Made by a program: the position numbers and the translations under genes. Shown piece by piece: positions 1 to 9,687 of a stretch of DNA of 64,000 bases; within the stretch, counting starts at the first letter, position 1, and each line of letters opens with the position of its first letter. The notes under the pieces are model-generated. The model was not told where the DNA came from. It was given only the letters and a program-made list of their open reading frames with translations, and did no database searches. Source of the DNA: Litoditis marina (taxonomy: Eukaryota; Nematoda; Chromadorea; Rhabditida; Rhabditidae); assembly GCA_964036275.1 (NCBI GenBank), contig OZ038433.1, forward strand, positions 7,543,048 through 7,607,047, read 5' to 3'.

Positions 1-2460
1 TGTAGTCTTCGTCAGATGGTCGGTCCTTCAGAATCACCCGAGTGGCGTCCGTACATTGAATGTCGTTATATCTGTAACCAATAACCATTCCTCATTATTT
101 ATGCGCAACCACAAAGTGTGAAGGGGTCGTCTCACATGATATAATACGTTTGATCTCTCTGCCTTTCTGGAGTAGGTTATAGTTCGTTTCACCAATCGAT
201 GACTTTCTACAGTAATCTTTCGAAAATTCCAACGCATTTATCTAATCAACAAACAGAATTCAAGATTCACTGTTTTGTATGCTTGTAGTACCCAAAGTGG
301 AAAACGAAATCACAAGGTTTAAACTATGTACCACAACTACAAGATATGATACATTCACTTGTAAGTTTTATTATCTTACTGTAGAAGGCTATTGTTTCGT
401 GAAACAGACTATACGATATATTATGTTTGAGCACCAGATAGTGGTAGAAACATGTGTGAACTTGCAGAGGGTGTAAAAAGGACTCATATAAGTCATTTAG
501 AGTGAGAATGATACCAAATATACATGAGACAGAGTGTCAAAAGCGAGAGATGAGATATTGTGCACCTGGTTCTTCCCAAAGTCGCCTTTAATTCCGGAAC
601 CTATTTACCTGTTTTTGGCGTCATTTTTCTCGTAGGCCTCCGTTGTAAAAGCGGCCGGTTTGATCTTTTTGTTTTCCACAAACTCCCGACAGATCTTGCG
701 GTGACTCTGGAAACAAATGAATAAGAATATTAATTTTGACTTCAACTACACCTGAACAGGATGAGTCGAGTAAAAATGGTTCCGCGGATCGATTTATCAT
801 GGGTTCGCGCTTCCCAAACCGAGCGGTGTTTGTAGTTTGATTCCGTTGCTTTCCGGTCGAAATTCGTAAACTTTGGCGTGATTAGATCAAACTACAACGA
901 AGATTCAGTCAATTTCAATATCATTTTCGTAAACCGACCTTGGCCAGGGTTGCCTGACACCAAGCAGCCGCCGTCTCGCATTTCACACTCGACACCGCCG
1001 ACGCCACGTCTGATCCATCCGGCTGAACAAGCACAAAGAATGTTGTACAATTCGTAAAAAGTTATCAACGAAACTTCTTCAAATCAAATTTTGTAAATAT
1101 TGTACAAAGAATGAGTATAGGATTCGCATCTCCAAAGCAGGCCTTCGCTGTGTTTGTAGTTTGTTCCCGTTCCTATCGTTCGAGATCAAACTACAAAGAT
1201 TCGGTCATCCCCTACAGTTTCAGTCTCATCAAGCAAGTTATCATGCAGATGAGAATACCGAAACGAGATTGGTGCACAGTTCCCTCCCTTAATTTTCAAT
1301 TTCACTTTAAAGGTTAGCTTGTGTGCGAGGCTAGTGAAAATTTATGTTCGACCTCCACTGAAACAGTTCAATGGGATACTCCTGTTTTTGTCATACTCTT
1401 TCTCAGTTATTCACAGAAAGCCGGCGTACCTTTTTCGGAGTGTCCGTTTCTTCTTCTGTGCCCAAATCGTTCTTGTCTGCGCGAAGGAAGTCCTGGAATT
1501 AATACACCATTTAAAACACCGAATCAACTATTGTTTCGAACTGATGATATCTCACAATTATTATATAACCAAGCAATTCACAGACCAAAGTACAAGGTGA
1601 TTATCCTTTCTTGTCGTTTCATGAAAACCCAGAGCGTTAAACTAATAAGAATCTCAAACCCATTACTTCTAATTGAGAGCACAAAGAATTGTTAATGTTA
1701 CTAGTAATGTTAAAAGAGAACCGGATACAGACATTCAATGGCTTAGCAATAACTCTAACATGTCAACTGCTTCAGCAGCTCACGATCATACGGTAGGTGC
1801 CCACAAGGATCTGGAACAGACTATCGACACCGAAAACAGAACAGAAGCAAGAATTGTAGTTTATCACCTTTTTCTTACTGCGTTTTGTAGTTTTCCGCTT
1901 CTTTTCCTTCTCTTTCTTCTTCTTGTCTACCTGATAATTAGAAAACAATTGATTATTTAACAACAACCTGACGAATACAACAGAAAAAATCATTTGATTC
2001 AAACCAAGTTTTGGTCGAATTCAGAACCTGTATTTTGCTGAGAACAACATTACAACTTAATTTGTGAATAGTCCATTTCATTGTTATGTGAACTTATATA
2101 GCAATAGAGTTGAAAATTTAATGTTTTCTATTCGAAACGTAGCTCTTAAAGAAGGACGATCATGTGCTCCAATCTCAACGCTTCAGTCCTTTAAACTGCA
2201 ATACATTTTTCAATTGCAGTTTAAAGGACTGACGCGCCGAGATTGGAGCGCATAATTGTCCTACTTTAAACAAGTTTTCCCGTTCTTATAGGGTTCCGAG
2301 AACTGTGTCATAGTGACGAACTCTACAGAGAGTTTGTCAGTGCATACTGTAGAAGTAGTTGTAAATGTAGGAATGATACCAACTATAGCAATGCACACAA
2401 CAGTTAGGAGATCAAAAATTGAGAAATTCAAAAACGCACATTCTTATCCTTGTCCGCCAT
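1..2460 (-). CDS. Protein tyrosine phosphatase, 5' part (cut by left edge)
   Basis: Six exons read on the minus strand, in coding order: 2440-2460, 1868-1930, 1430-1492, 939-1022, 609-706 and 1-71. All junctions are GT/AG and phases agree. The 133 visible residues start MADKDKN, then a 21-residue stretch that is mostly Lys/Arg/Glu, then an acidic linker. Next comes the N-terminal edge of a classical PTP domain: a helix with ICREF, then KNRYNDIQC followed by TDATRVIL, the 'KNRY' segment that precedes the phosphotyrosine loop. The catalytic HCSAG motif lies beyond the window. Nematodes carry many small cytosolic PTPs of this type, several linked to the male germline. The Lys-rich N-terminus could act in nuclear targeting or acidic-lipid binding; that is inference. 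The start is the only ATG in frame upstream of the Lys-rich exon. Confidence 0.82.
800..912. repeat. Hairpin repeat, GTGTTTGTAGTTTGATC family
   Basis: Short inverted repeat whose arms contain GTGTTTGTAGTTTGAT and ATCAAACTACAACGAAGATT around a loop with a TTTCGGTCGAAATTCG-like core. Related copies or half-copies occur near 1139-1215, 27945-27985, 30637-30730, 40683-40750, 47648-47760, 50650-50720, 58330-58400, 59945-60060 and 60970-61055, in introns or between genes. It looks like a non-autonomous MITE or foldback family. I could not define a target-site duplication. Confidence 0.6.
2146..2270. mobile_element. Palindromic MITE, family A (copy 1)
   Basis: About 125 bp, in the first intron of the phosphatase gene. 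The ends are TTAAAGAAGGACGAT and its inverse. Internal arms CAGTCCTTTAAACTGCAA and TTGCAGTTTAAAGGACTG flank a short loop, TACATTTTTCAA. Other copies lie at 35213-35332, 60292-60414 and 62670-62795, with rearranged ones inside 41699-42401. No coding capacity. Confidence 0.8.
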
Positions 2461-2666
2461 GAGCCAGTCAGCAGTGAGGAATGAGCTGGAAATGAGCAGC
2501 ACCAGCCGGCTTCCACACGTTTTTCCAGTGAAACGAACCTGTCAGGAAGTGCATGAAAACAGTTTACCTTTTTCCTACATGTTTTCATCAGGAACGATCA
2601 GGATCAGGCAAACATGTCAGTTTTGTCTGGCGCATTGGGAAAGATAGAAGACGAAAGAAGATGAAA

Positions 2667-2865
2667 ATATAGTCGTCGCATACGGAAAGGCGAGAGGGTA
2701 CGGTATATCTCACTTTCCGCTGTGTACGCACACATGTCTTCGATTTCAAAGCTTGTCACTTATGTGCTCTAATAGCGCAGTGGTTGGCGCTCTGCTACCA
2801 AACTTTTTCTCGCAGGTTCGATCCCGGCCAGAGACAGAAATTTATAAATGTGGCACTCACTATAG
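2667..2865 (+). mobile_element. tRNA-derived SINE-like element (copy 1)
   Basis: A ~200-bp unit with a second copy in inverse orientation at 12032-12230; the two share similar sequence along their whole length. The 3' half is tRNA-like: an A-box-like TAGCGCAGTGGTTGG and a B-box GGTTCGATCCCGG about 40 nt apart, matching an internal RNA polymerase III promoter. The acceptor stem pairs poorly, so this is not a working tRNA gene. Unlike typical SINEs, ~95 bp of unrelated sequence precedes the tRNA-like part. Which end is the true 5' end is unclear. Confidence 0.7.
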
Positions 2866-3290
2866 AGTTTTGAGGTCGTTTGAAGGTTGGGACATCTTCT
2901 CATGAGCAGACAAGGAGACCAGAACAGGGTCTGCTGGAACTTGTAGTTTGATCAGCGATCATCAGTATTTTCTAAATTAAACTCAAAAATGCCCGGGAAC
3001 CCAACACAGCAGAGTGCAAAGTAGACAACAATTACACTGTGCTTCACAGTATCACAAGCAACTGAGTTTGCTGGAAATGTGAAACATAATGCTTGTGAGC
3101 GGGTGGTATTGTATAACGATCTCTTGGTTCAGAAAGTTTCAGAAAACTGTTTCTCTCCACCTTCTCTCACTTCTCATTGGAAACGTGCCGAACAGAAAAT
3201 TCCAGGAAATGAAAACGGAATTGGGTCTTGACAGGTTTCCGGAAACGTTACGTCGTCGGACGTTTCTTCATTTGCATACGAAAAACTGGG
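2866..3290. other. Intergenic, upstream of msp
   Basis: No gene seen. It contains a half-copy of the GTAGTTTGATC repeat near 2940. Any upstream control sites of the msp gene must lie here, but I could not identify a specific GATA-factor site with confidence. Confidence 0.5.
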
Positions 3291-3298
3291 TATAAAAG
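3291..3298 (+). promoter_or_regulatory. TATA box of msp gene
   Basis: TATAAAAG, 45 bp before the msp ATG. Sperm-specific msp genes of nematodes are known to use TATA-type promoters with short leaders, which fits this spacing. Confidence 0.6.
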
Positions 3299-3335
3299 CC
3301 GGGCTGAAATGGTCTGAAGTCACATCGCAGCAGCA

Positions 3336-3952
3336 ATGGCCCAATCAGTACCTCCCGGAGATATCAACACCCAGCCTGGCACGAAGATCGTCTTCAACGC
3401 CCCCTACGATGACAAGCACACCTACCACATCAAGGTAAACTCTTCTCTCTCTCTGTCTCTTTCTCTCTCTCTTTCTCTGTCTGTCTCTCTCTCTTGCTCG
3501 CTCGCTACACTCTCTCCCTCTTTCTGTTTCTCAACACAAATCTATCTTTCTCTCTTCTTCTCGCCCTCTTGCTGCTTCTTTACGCTCTTGCGCTCTCTCT
3601 GTCCTTTATTTTCTCTCACACACATTGTTTCACACATGCAGGATTCGTTTCAACTATCGTATTTCAGATCACCAACTCGTCTGCTCGCCGTATCGGATGG
3701 GCCATCAAGACGACCAACATGAAGCGTCTTGGTGTTGACCCCGGAAGCGGAGTTCTCGACCCCAAGGAGGCCATCCTCATGGCTGTGTCTTGCGACGCCT
3801 TCGCCTACGGACAGGAGGACACCAACAACGACCGTATCACCATCGAGTGGACCAACACCCCCGATGGAGCTGCCAAGCAATTCCGCAGGGAATGGTTCCA
3901 GGGAGACGGAATGGTCCGCAGAAAGAACCTCCCCATCGAGTACAACCCTTGA
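3336..3952 (+). CDS. msp: Major sperm protein (MSP)
   Basis: Two exons, 3336-3434 and 3668-3952, give 127 residues, the standard MSP length. It starts [17 protein letters not shown] and ends [13 protein letters not shown], as in C. elegans MSPs, with few substitutions visible. MSP is the cytoskeletal protein that polymerises to drive amoeboid sperm crawling; it is also released to signal oocyte maturation. It folds as an immunoglobulin-like beta sandwich and acts as a dimer without nucleotide. The intron falls after Lys33 (HTYHIK / ITNSSARR) and is filled with CT repeats. A single TATA box upstream, short leader and AATAAA a few bases after the stop make a very compact gene. Codon use is biased to GTC/CTC/AAG/GAG, consistent with high expression. 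Confidence 0.97.
3440..3500. repeat. CT microsatellite in msp intron
   Basis: CT-rich tract with scattered TG interruptions just after the donor of the msp intron; CT-rich sequence continues weakly to about 3630. Confidence 0.85.
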
Positions 3953-3955
3953 TTG

Positions 3956-3961
3956 AATAAA
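3956..3961 (+). terminator. Poly(A) signal of msp
   Basis: AATAAA begins 4 nt after the TGA stop, implying a very short 3' UTR. Confidence 0.7.
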
Positions 3962-4648
3962 AATTCAAATACATAACTGTTTTGTTCTCGATATATTACA
4001 ATATGCATGACGATGTGAGCTCAGTATTTTTGAAACCACCTCTTTAATCATGAAGTTCTGAATTCTAATCTAAATTAATTTGATCAATGGAAAATCTTAA
4101 CCACGGAGAACAATTGAAAATAGGGAAATATGCAGAAATTGTTCATCTTAGACATTGTACTTTCTAGAGAGAGTGTTGGGAATTGGTTCTTTCGAGAGCT
4201 TGGTTCATCAGATTGATTTTCGTCTTACATCGACCAAAATCCACACCGTCAGAAGTATTCATATAATAAGAACAACATAACACCGTGCAAATAAACTTTT
4301 AGCGTTGTCCTTTATTTTCCACTTACTCAGTAATAAATAATAATGTATGAGTGAGAACAATAACTATAAAATACTGTCAATAGTTGAAATCCGGAACTAA
4401 ATAAAAACTTATCCACACCAGTTAAATTCACAACGCACATGAAAAATGTTCTACCTCTGCGATTATCGTGAACGTTATACTATACTGTAACCTTTCACAT
4501 TCGTTCGTCTAAGACTATGTCCGATAGTGTCTCTGCGTCTCTGCCCCCGGCGCCTTCCCAATGTCTCTGACTCTCCTCTACCCTGAACAACTTACAACAA
4601 ATACGCTCATGTAACCCCACTTATTTATTGTCGCATTTCTCATTGAAT
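3962..4648. other. Intergenic, msp to TMEM203
   Basis: AT-rich, with no convincing coding sequence on either strand. It must hold the TMEM203 promoter or trans-splice site; no clear TTTTCAG lies close to its ATG. Confidence 0.5.
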
Positions 4649-5535
4649 ATGATGCTGACACTACAAGAATTTATATCCTGGTCCGGATTAACTGTGTTCG
4701 AGATTTGGATGCATTTAGCAGCGCTCTACGTCACAACTATTTTGGTGGTAAGTTGGCAACCCTTAAAGAAGTCCGGACAAAAGTTCAAATATCCTGTGAA
4801 ATGTTTTTATGCTAGTGAATTTATTTTTTTGTGTACCAGTGAAGAAGCATTGTTTTGTACACCTGTGAATCAAGTTTTCAGATTTTAATATAGCTTCAAC
4901 AGATTATGGAAAACAAATGAGATAATATAGTAATTTTCAACAAAACTATTCCAGGTCCTTAAATCCTATGCTATACTGTCCCTCTCATATTGGTCTGTGT
5001 TCACTCCATTATTTGTTGCCAGTGCATTGGACAGTTATTTCTTATTCATCGTATTCATTCGATCTATAATCGAATACAAAGACTGTAAAGGACCTGTTAT
5101 AAGGTGAGTGACTACCAATGTTAACAAGTTAAGATCATTTCAAGTTGTTGAAACTCAAAAATTGACTTCCATTTGAAACATTTTACCGTTTATTTGATCT
5201 GCCACACACACAGCAAAACCCCACACCATTTGCCATTGAAAATATCGGAAATGTTCGTGCATTTCAACCTAAAATACAGATTAAATCAATATCGTATTGC
5301 ATGACTAGCTAGTGTTGGAGGTTGCAACCATTTTCACACTGAACCACCTTTCAGGTTTTGTTTCAACTGGTTTCGTCTGGTTTTGATGGCTGTTTTCGAG
5401 ATTCTTCTGTGTTACAAGATAGAGGGGGATCTAGAACACGGCAAAGTAGCCATTCGTTCCTCTTATGGTATTGTGTTCCTGCCCGTTTGGATACTTTTAG
5501 CGGCGTTGTGCTTTCAAACTTGTAGGTTGTTTTGA
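4649..5535 (+). CDS. TMEM203: TMEM203-like four-pass membrane protein
   Basis: Exons 4649-4747, 4955-5103 and 5355-5535 give 142 residues (human TMEM203 is ~136). The N-terminus MLTLQEFISWSGLTVFEIW matches the family start MLFSLRELVQWLGFATFEI. Later matches are YWSVFTPLFVASALDSYF in the second helix region, FEILLCYKI in the third, and a closing hydrophobic segment ending LCFQTCRLF. Four hydrophobic segments are visible. In mammals TMEM203 is an ER membrane protein affecting ER calcium stores and STING signalling and is needed for spermatogenesis; a role here is inferred only from the family. Either of two adjacent ATGs (4649, 4652) could start it; the family alignment favours the second. It is convergent with eri-1. 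Confidence 0.88.
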
Positions 5536-6040
5536 TTGAAATTACTGTAGTTTGTAACTTGATCGTGTTGAACTAACAGTCAGATTGAATCAATATCAGT
5601 AAAATTACTAGTAAAAACAAGATTGTACCAACTTTTACTTCCAAAGAACTGTAACGAGATTTATAGTTCTCCAGAACATTAGTTTTTTTTTACATTCATA
5701 ATAACATGTAACATGTTACGTGTACTAACTCCTTGAAGATCAGTTACATTCATTTTAATAATAACGATTTATGGGTAGCTTTCACCGAATCTCGTTAGAA
5801 CTAACGTGTTATTGACAAATATTGTTAAACAGGTCAATTATAACAATAATAAATATGATATATTTATTTTACACGTTCTACAAAGGTAACAAAGGCATAA
5901 CAAGGGAACCCGCTCGAGAAACGATAACTCCATAAAATTAGACATCATTATGATGTATTTAACTGTCATATGCTGAAATGCTGAAATAAAAACGAATACC
6001 TTTTACAATCTACCTGAACAATCTATTTGAACATTGAGAC
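5536..6040. other. Convergent 3' region with poly(A) signals
   Basis: Between the stops of TMEM203 (+) and eri-1 (-). Plus-strand AATAAA at 5848-5853 and 5985-5990 could serve TMEM203. TTTATT at 5863-5868 reads AATAAA on the minus strand, 173 nt past the eri-1 stop. The two transcripts may overlap at their 3' ends. Confidence 0.55.
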
Positions 6041-9000
6041 TTAGTCTTCTTCGTCACAAGATTCACAATCCAAATATTCACCGGATAAGAATTCCTCCCT
6101 GGTAACCTGCAACATAGAACTTATTGTTCCTGGTGGTCCTGCCCAGTTAACCGCAAACAATGTCATCTTACATTTATTTATAAAATCTAACCCTATCGAA
6201 GATTGAGTGCATCTTTGAACTTTGAATGAATAGTTACAGCATTTTCGTTGGTTATCTAAAGTTGAAAAGAAGGTCCACATGATTACTATCATTATCACGG
6301 ATCATTAGAGAGCGCGATAAAAATGTTTGATGACTAAATTCGTACCTGGCGAAGTTTAAGCGGTAGTTTCCTCTGCCAAATGTGGAAGTCTGATCCATCA
6401 CCCCTGTCTGTCTTTGCCAATTCCTCTAAACGACGCTCCTAAAAACAGAGCGGTTAGGCCTAAAGTGTCAGAACAAAAAAACCAAAGACCGTATATACCC
6501 GAGGAAAGTGTCAACACTGGAATAATGTGCGGACAGAGCGAAGCCCCACGTGTTTCCACGGCTACAGAAAACTATTTTTTCCTCCAAAACTCAGTTCACA
6601 AGATCTATCAAAGAACCAAATAAAACATAACCAACACACCTCGGTCTTGTCCTGCCTCCGGTTCATACGCTGATTGATCTGAAGAAAAGCACCTGATTAC
6701 TGCGGTGAGTAGAACAAATCTCACACCTAACCTACGAACATAATGGAGCTATAGACAATCATACTCATACTCTAGTACAGTTGGCAATGTAGCCAGAAAT
6801 AAACCGAAGAACGGGCTACTTTTTCGCCCAAAAACGAGTAAATTTGTTTATTTTTTATGCAAAATCAATCTAAACATTACTGGTGTATGCAAACATTATA
6901 TTGTGAAGTGTAAAAAGCACAGTTCAAGCGAGAATTACCTTATCTTTCTCATTCCTTACTCATCTTGTCTACATCTACTAGCGGCATTTCAGAGGTTGGA
7001 AAAAATCAATATATTCCCCATTTTCTCACCCTCAGTTCAATCTTGTCCTGCATCATTCGAATCGCCAATCGGGCAATGTTGACCGCATCATCGAGTCCGC
7101 TGTGCTTCTGGCCCTCGAATTCCATCTCGTAGTGGGCCAACATGTTCTGGATACCCGACTTCTGTAATTTCAGTGTTTACTTTTATTACGTTGTTAACTT
7201 GTTGTTTTGGTAGTTATTTTACGTGCTACACTGTTAGGCAGTGTTCATACTTTTTGCTGCCAACTCTGGCAGCAGCAGCAGCAACATGCAAAGTGTGATT
7301 ATCGATCGTGCTGCCGACTGCAAGACTTGCTGCCGGCAGCAAGCAGCAACAATCTGCTGCCAACTCTGCGTTCATACTTTTTGCTGCCAACTCACGCGAC
7401 ATTTGTTGCAGTCGGCAGCAATTTGCTGCCGACTCGAGCAGCAATTGCAGTTTGGTCGCTAGCAAACTGCATGACATGTAGCCAACTCCTTTTGATCCAT
7501 GAAACATTGTTTTTACTCATTTTCGAACATTTTTTTAAGTTTTTTTCACGGTAGGAAAGTTTAGTTGATATTTTTAGCAGTTTACACCTGAACATTGGTT
7601 TTATTGTAACAGTTTCATACTTTACGTGAAAATGTTGCCGCTGTGCCCTACATTTTGCCCCAAATTTATCGATCTTTTTCGAGTGGACATTGGACATTTA
7701 TCCCAAATCACTTTTGCGGTTGTAAAATCAGCATTTCTCCGCCTGCTACGATAATAATTTCGACTTTTCTAATTTTTGTCGCGTCGCGCGCGTGAATACC
7801 TATAAATTACTTGTTCCGCTGGATATCAAGTAGGGACATAAAGTAAAGATGAACGTTGTAATCTAGAATTCAATATATCTGCAGGCTACTGCCGAATGTC
7901 ATAAAATTTAGTCCCATCGGGTGCAATTACGACGGATTCACATTCTATATTGTTTTAAAAAAATTATATCCATCTGGAGTTTTCAAAAAATGAAAACGGT
8001 TATAAAATATTATAAAAAAACTAAGTAGCTAAGTAAGTATGAGATTTTTGAGAAAAGAAAATTTGAGCAGCAAAATGCGTTCATACTTTCTTGTCGCCAT
8101 TTCATGCTGCCAACTCCGGCAGCAACAACATTTCGGCAGCGCTGCCCAAATGCTTGGCAGCGGCTGCTGCTGCTGCCAGAGTTGGCAGCAAAAAGTATGA
8201 ACCCTGCCTTACACACTGTGCGTAAAATTATTATTATACGTGGAGATAATAGATCAGAAGCACGAAAAAACATGAGTATGAGCAAAACATGCTTCTTGAA
8301 TTTCCCAAATAACTACACACCTATGCGGTTTGTCCTTTTCAATGCTAATATGAATTACAAAAAAAACACAACCTCGAAGAGGTAATTGTCATCTTGGAAA
8401 ATTGATAGCTTACCCCGTTTCCCTTCATCAGCTTCTTGATACGTTGCTCAAAAATCCGTTTGATGTTGATGAAAGCACGGAAATCGTGGGGAACGGACTC
8501 GAAACCAGACTGCAATGATCATAATACTAGAAAATATAATCTAACAATTATCTGCACCTCACACCTTTTCGATGCGTTCACACCTACACTTTTTACGACA
8601 CAAAATTGAACCCTTAAAAACCTAAAGATACACTAAATTCCAGTTATTGTGATATTTTCAAGTAGCTATTACCCTCCGCCAACCTATTATAAAAAGGCAA
8701 AATCTCTATGAAACTCACCTTCAAACATTGGAACTGGAAAAATTTCCAGAAGTCGTGAGGTCTGAAATGATATGCTTCACAGAATTATTAAGATGTAAAT
8801 TCGCTTTGCTTGATTGAATCTATTCCTGGACTTGCACATAATTGAAGATTATCTATCTTCAAATACGTATGCGTGAACCCAATAGTTAGCCAACTGTTTC
8901 CCGAACATTTCACCATATACCGTACGAAGTTGCAAGTTCCAGGCTCCGGGGTTTACACCGGCAGGTCCCCCCATATGAAGGAGAATTGTAAAAAAAAATA

Positions 9001-9647
9001 TTTTTAGAGAGTAGGGATCACGACTGAATATTTCACTGTTTTCATAGAACTTTTCCATTAAAACATATATTTGACTGTTCGACAGCGTACTGTAGGTAAG
9101 AAGAGGTCATCAACTTTGAAACGGAGTGTACTTAGCCGAACTAACCCATCGGTGACGAACGCGAAACGATGATCCTTTTCGCCGAGCTTATTCTTTTTCA
9201 GCCATTGCTGGAAGGTATGAAATGCCTCAGGAAACAGCGGTGCGTCATCCACAACTTCTTGCGAAATGCCTGGAATCAGGTGGCAAATCTTTCAGAAAGG
9301 CAGATTTAAGTTGAAGTAGTTTTGCGGTGAACAGATGTGGGAATCCCATATTGCAGTGGGGCGTTGAAGTACTACGTAGCATGCCTCAGTTGTCGGAAAA
9401 AGTAGATAAAAGTAGAAGGGGTTACCTCATTCGATACTATCAATTTTTATTAGCAAGTAGATTTCTGTATTCTTGATGTCGCATATAACTAACATTTTGA
9501 ACTTACCGCAAAGCTGGATGCAGAACGGATCCAACTTGGGATTGATTACGGGTCGGACAAAGGTACGGAAACGATCGATCTGAACGTTGGAATGAAGCAT
9601 TTATATTCTGCAGAGAGATGGGAGATCCGCATCCGACAAGGAAGAGG

Positions 9648-9687
<40 letters not shown>

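Noticed and set aside
2763..2838. Functional tRNA gene
   Set aside because: A and B boxes are present but the acceptor stem does not pair and a second copy shares ~95 bp of upstream sequence; treated as a SINE-like repeat.
3494..3952. 152-residue frame starting inside the msp intron
   Set aside because: Its first ~55 codons are CT-repeat translation; the protein-like part is msp exon 2.
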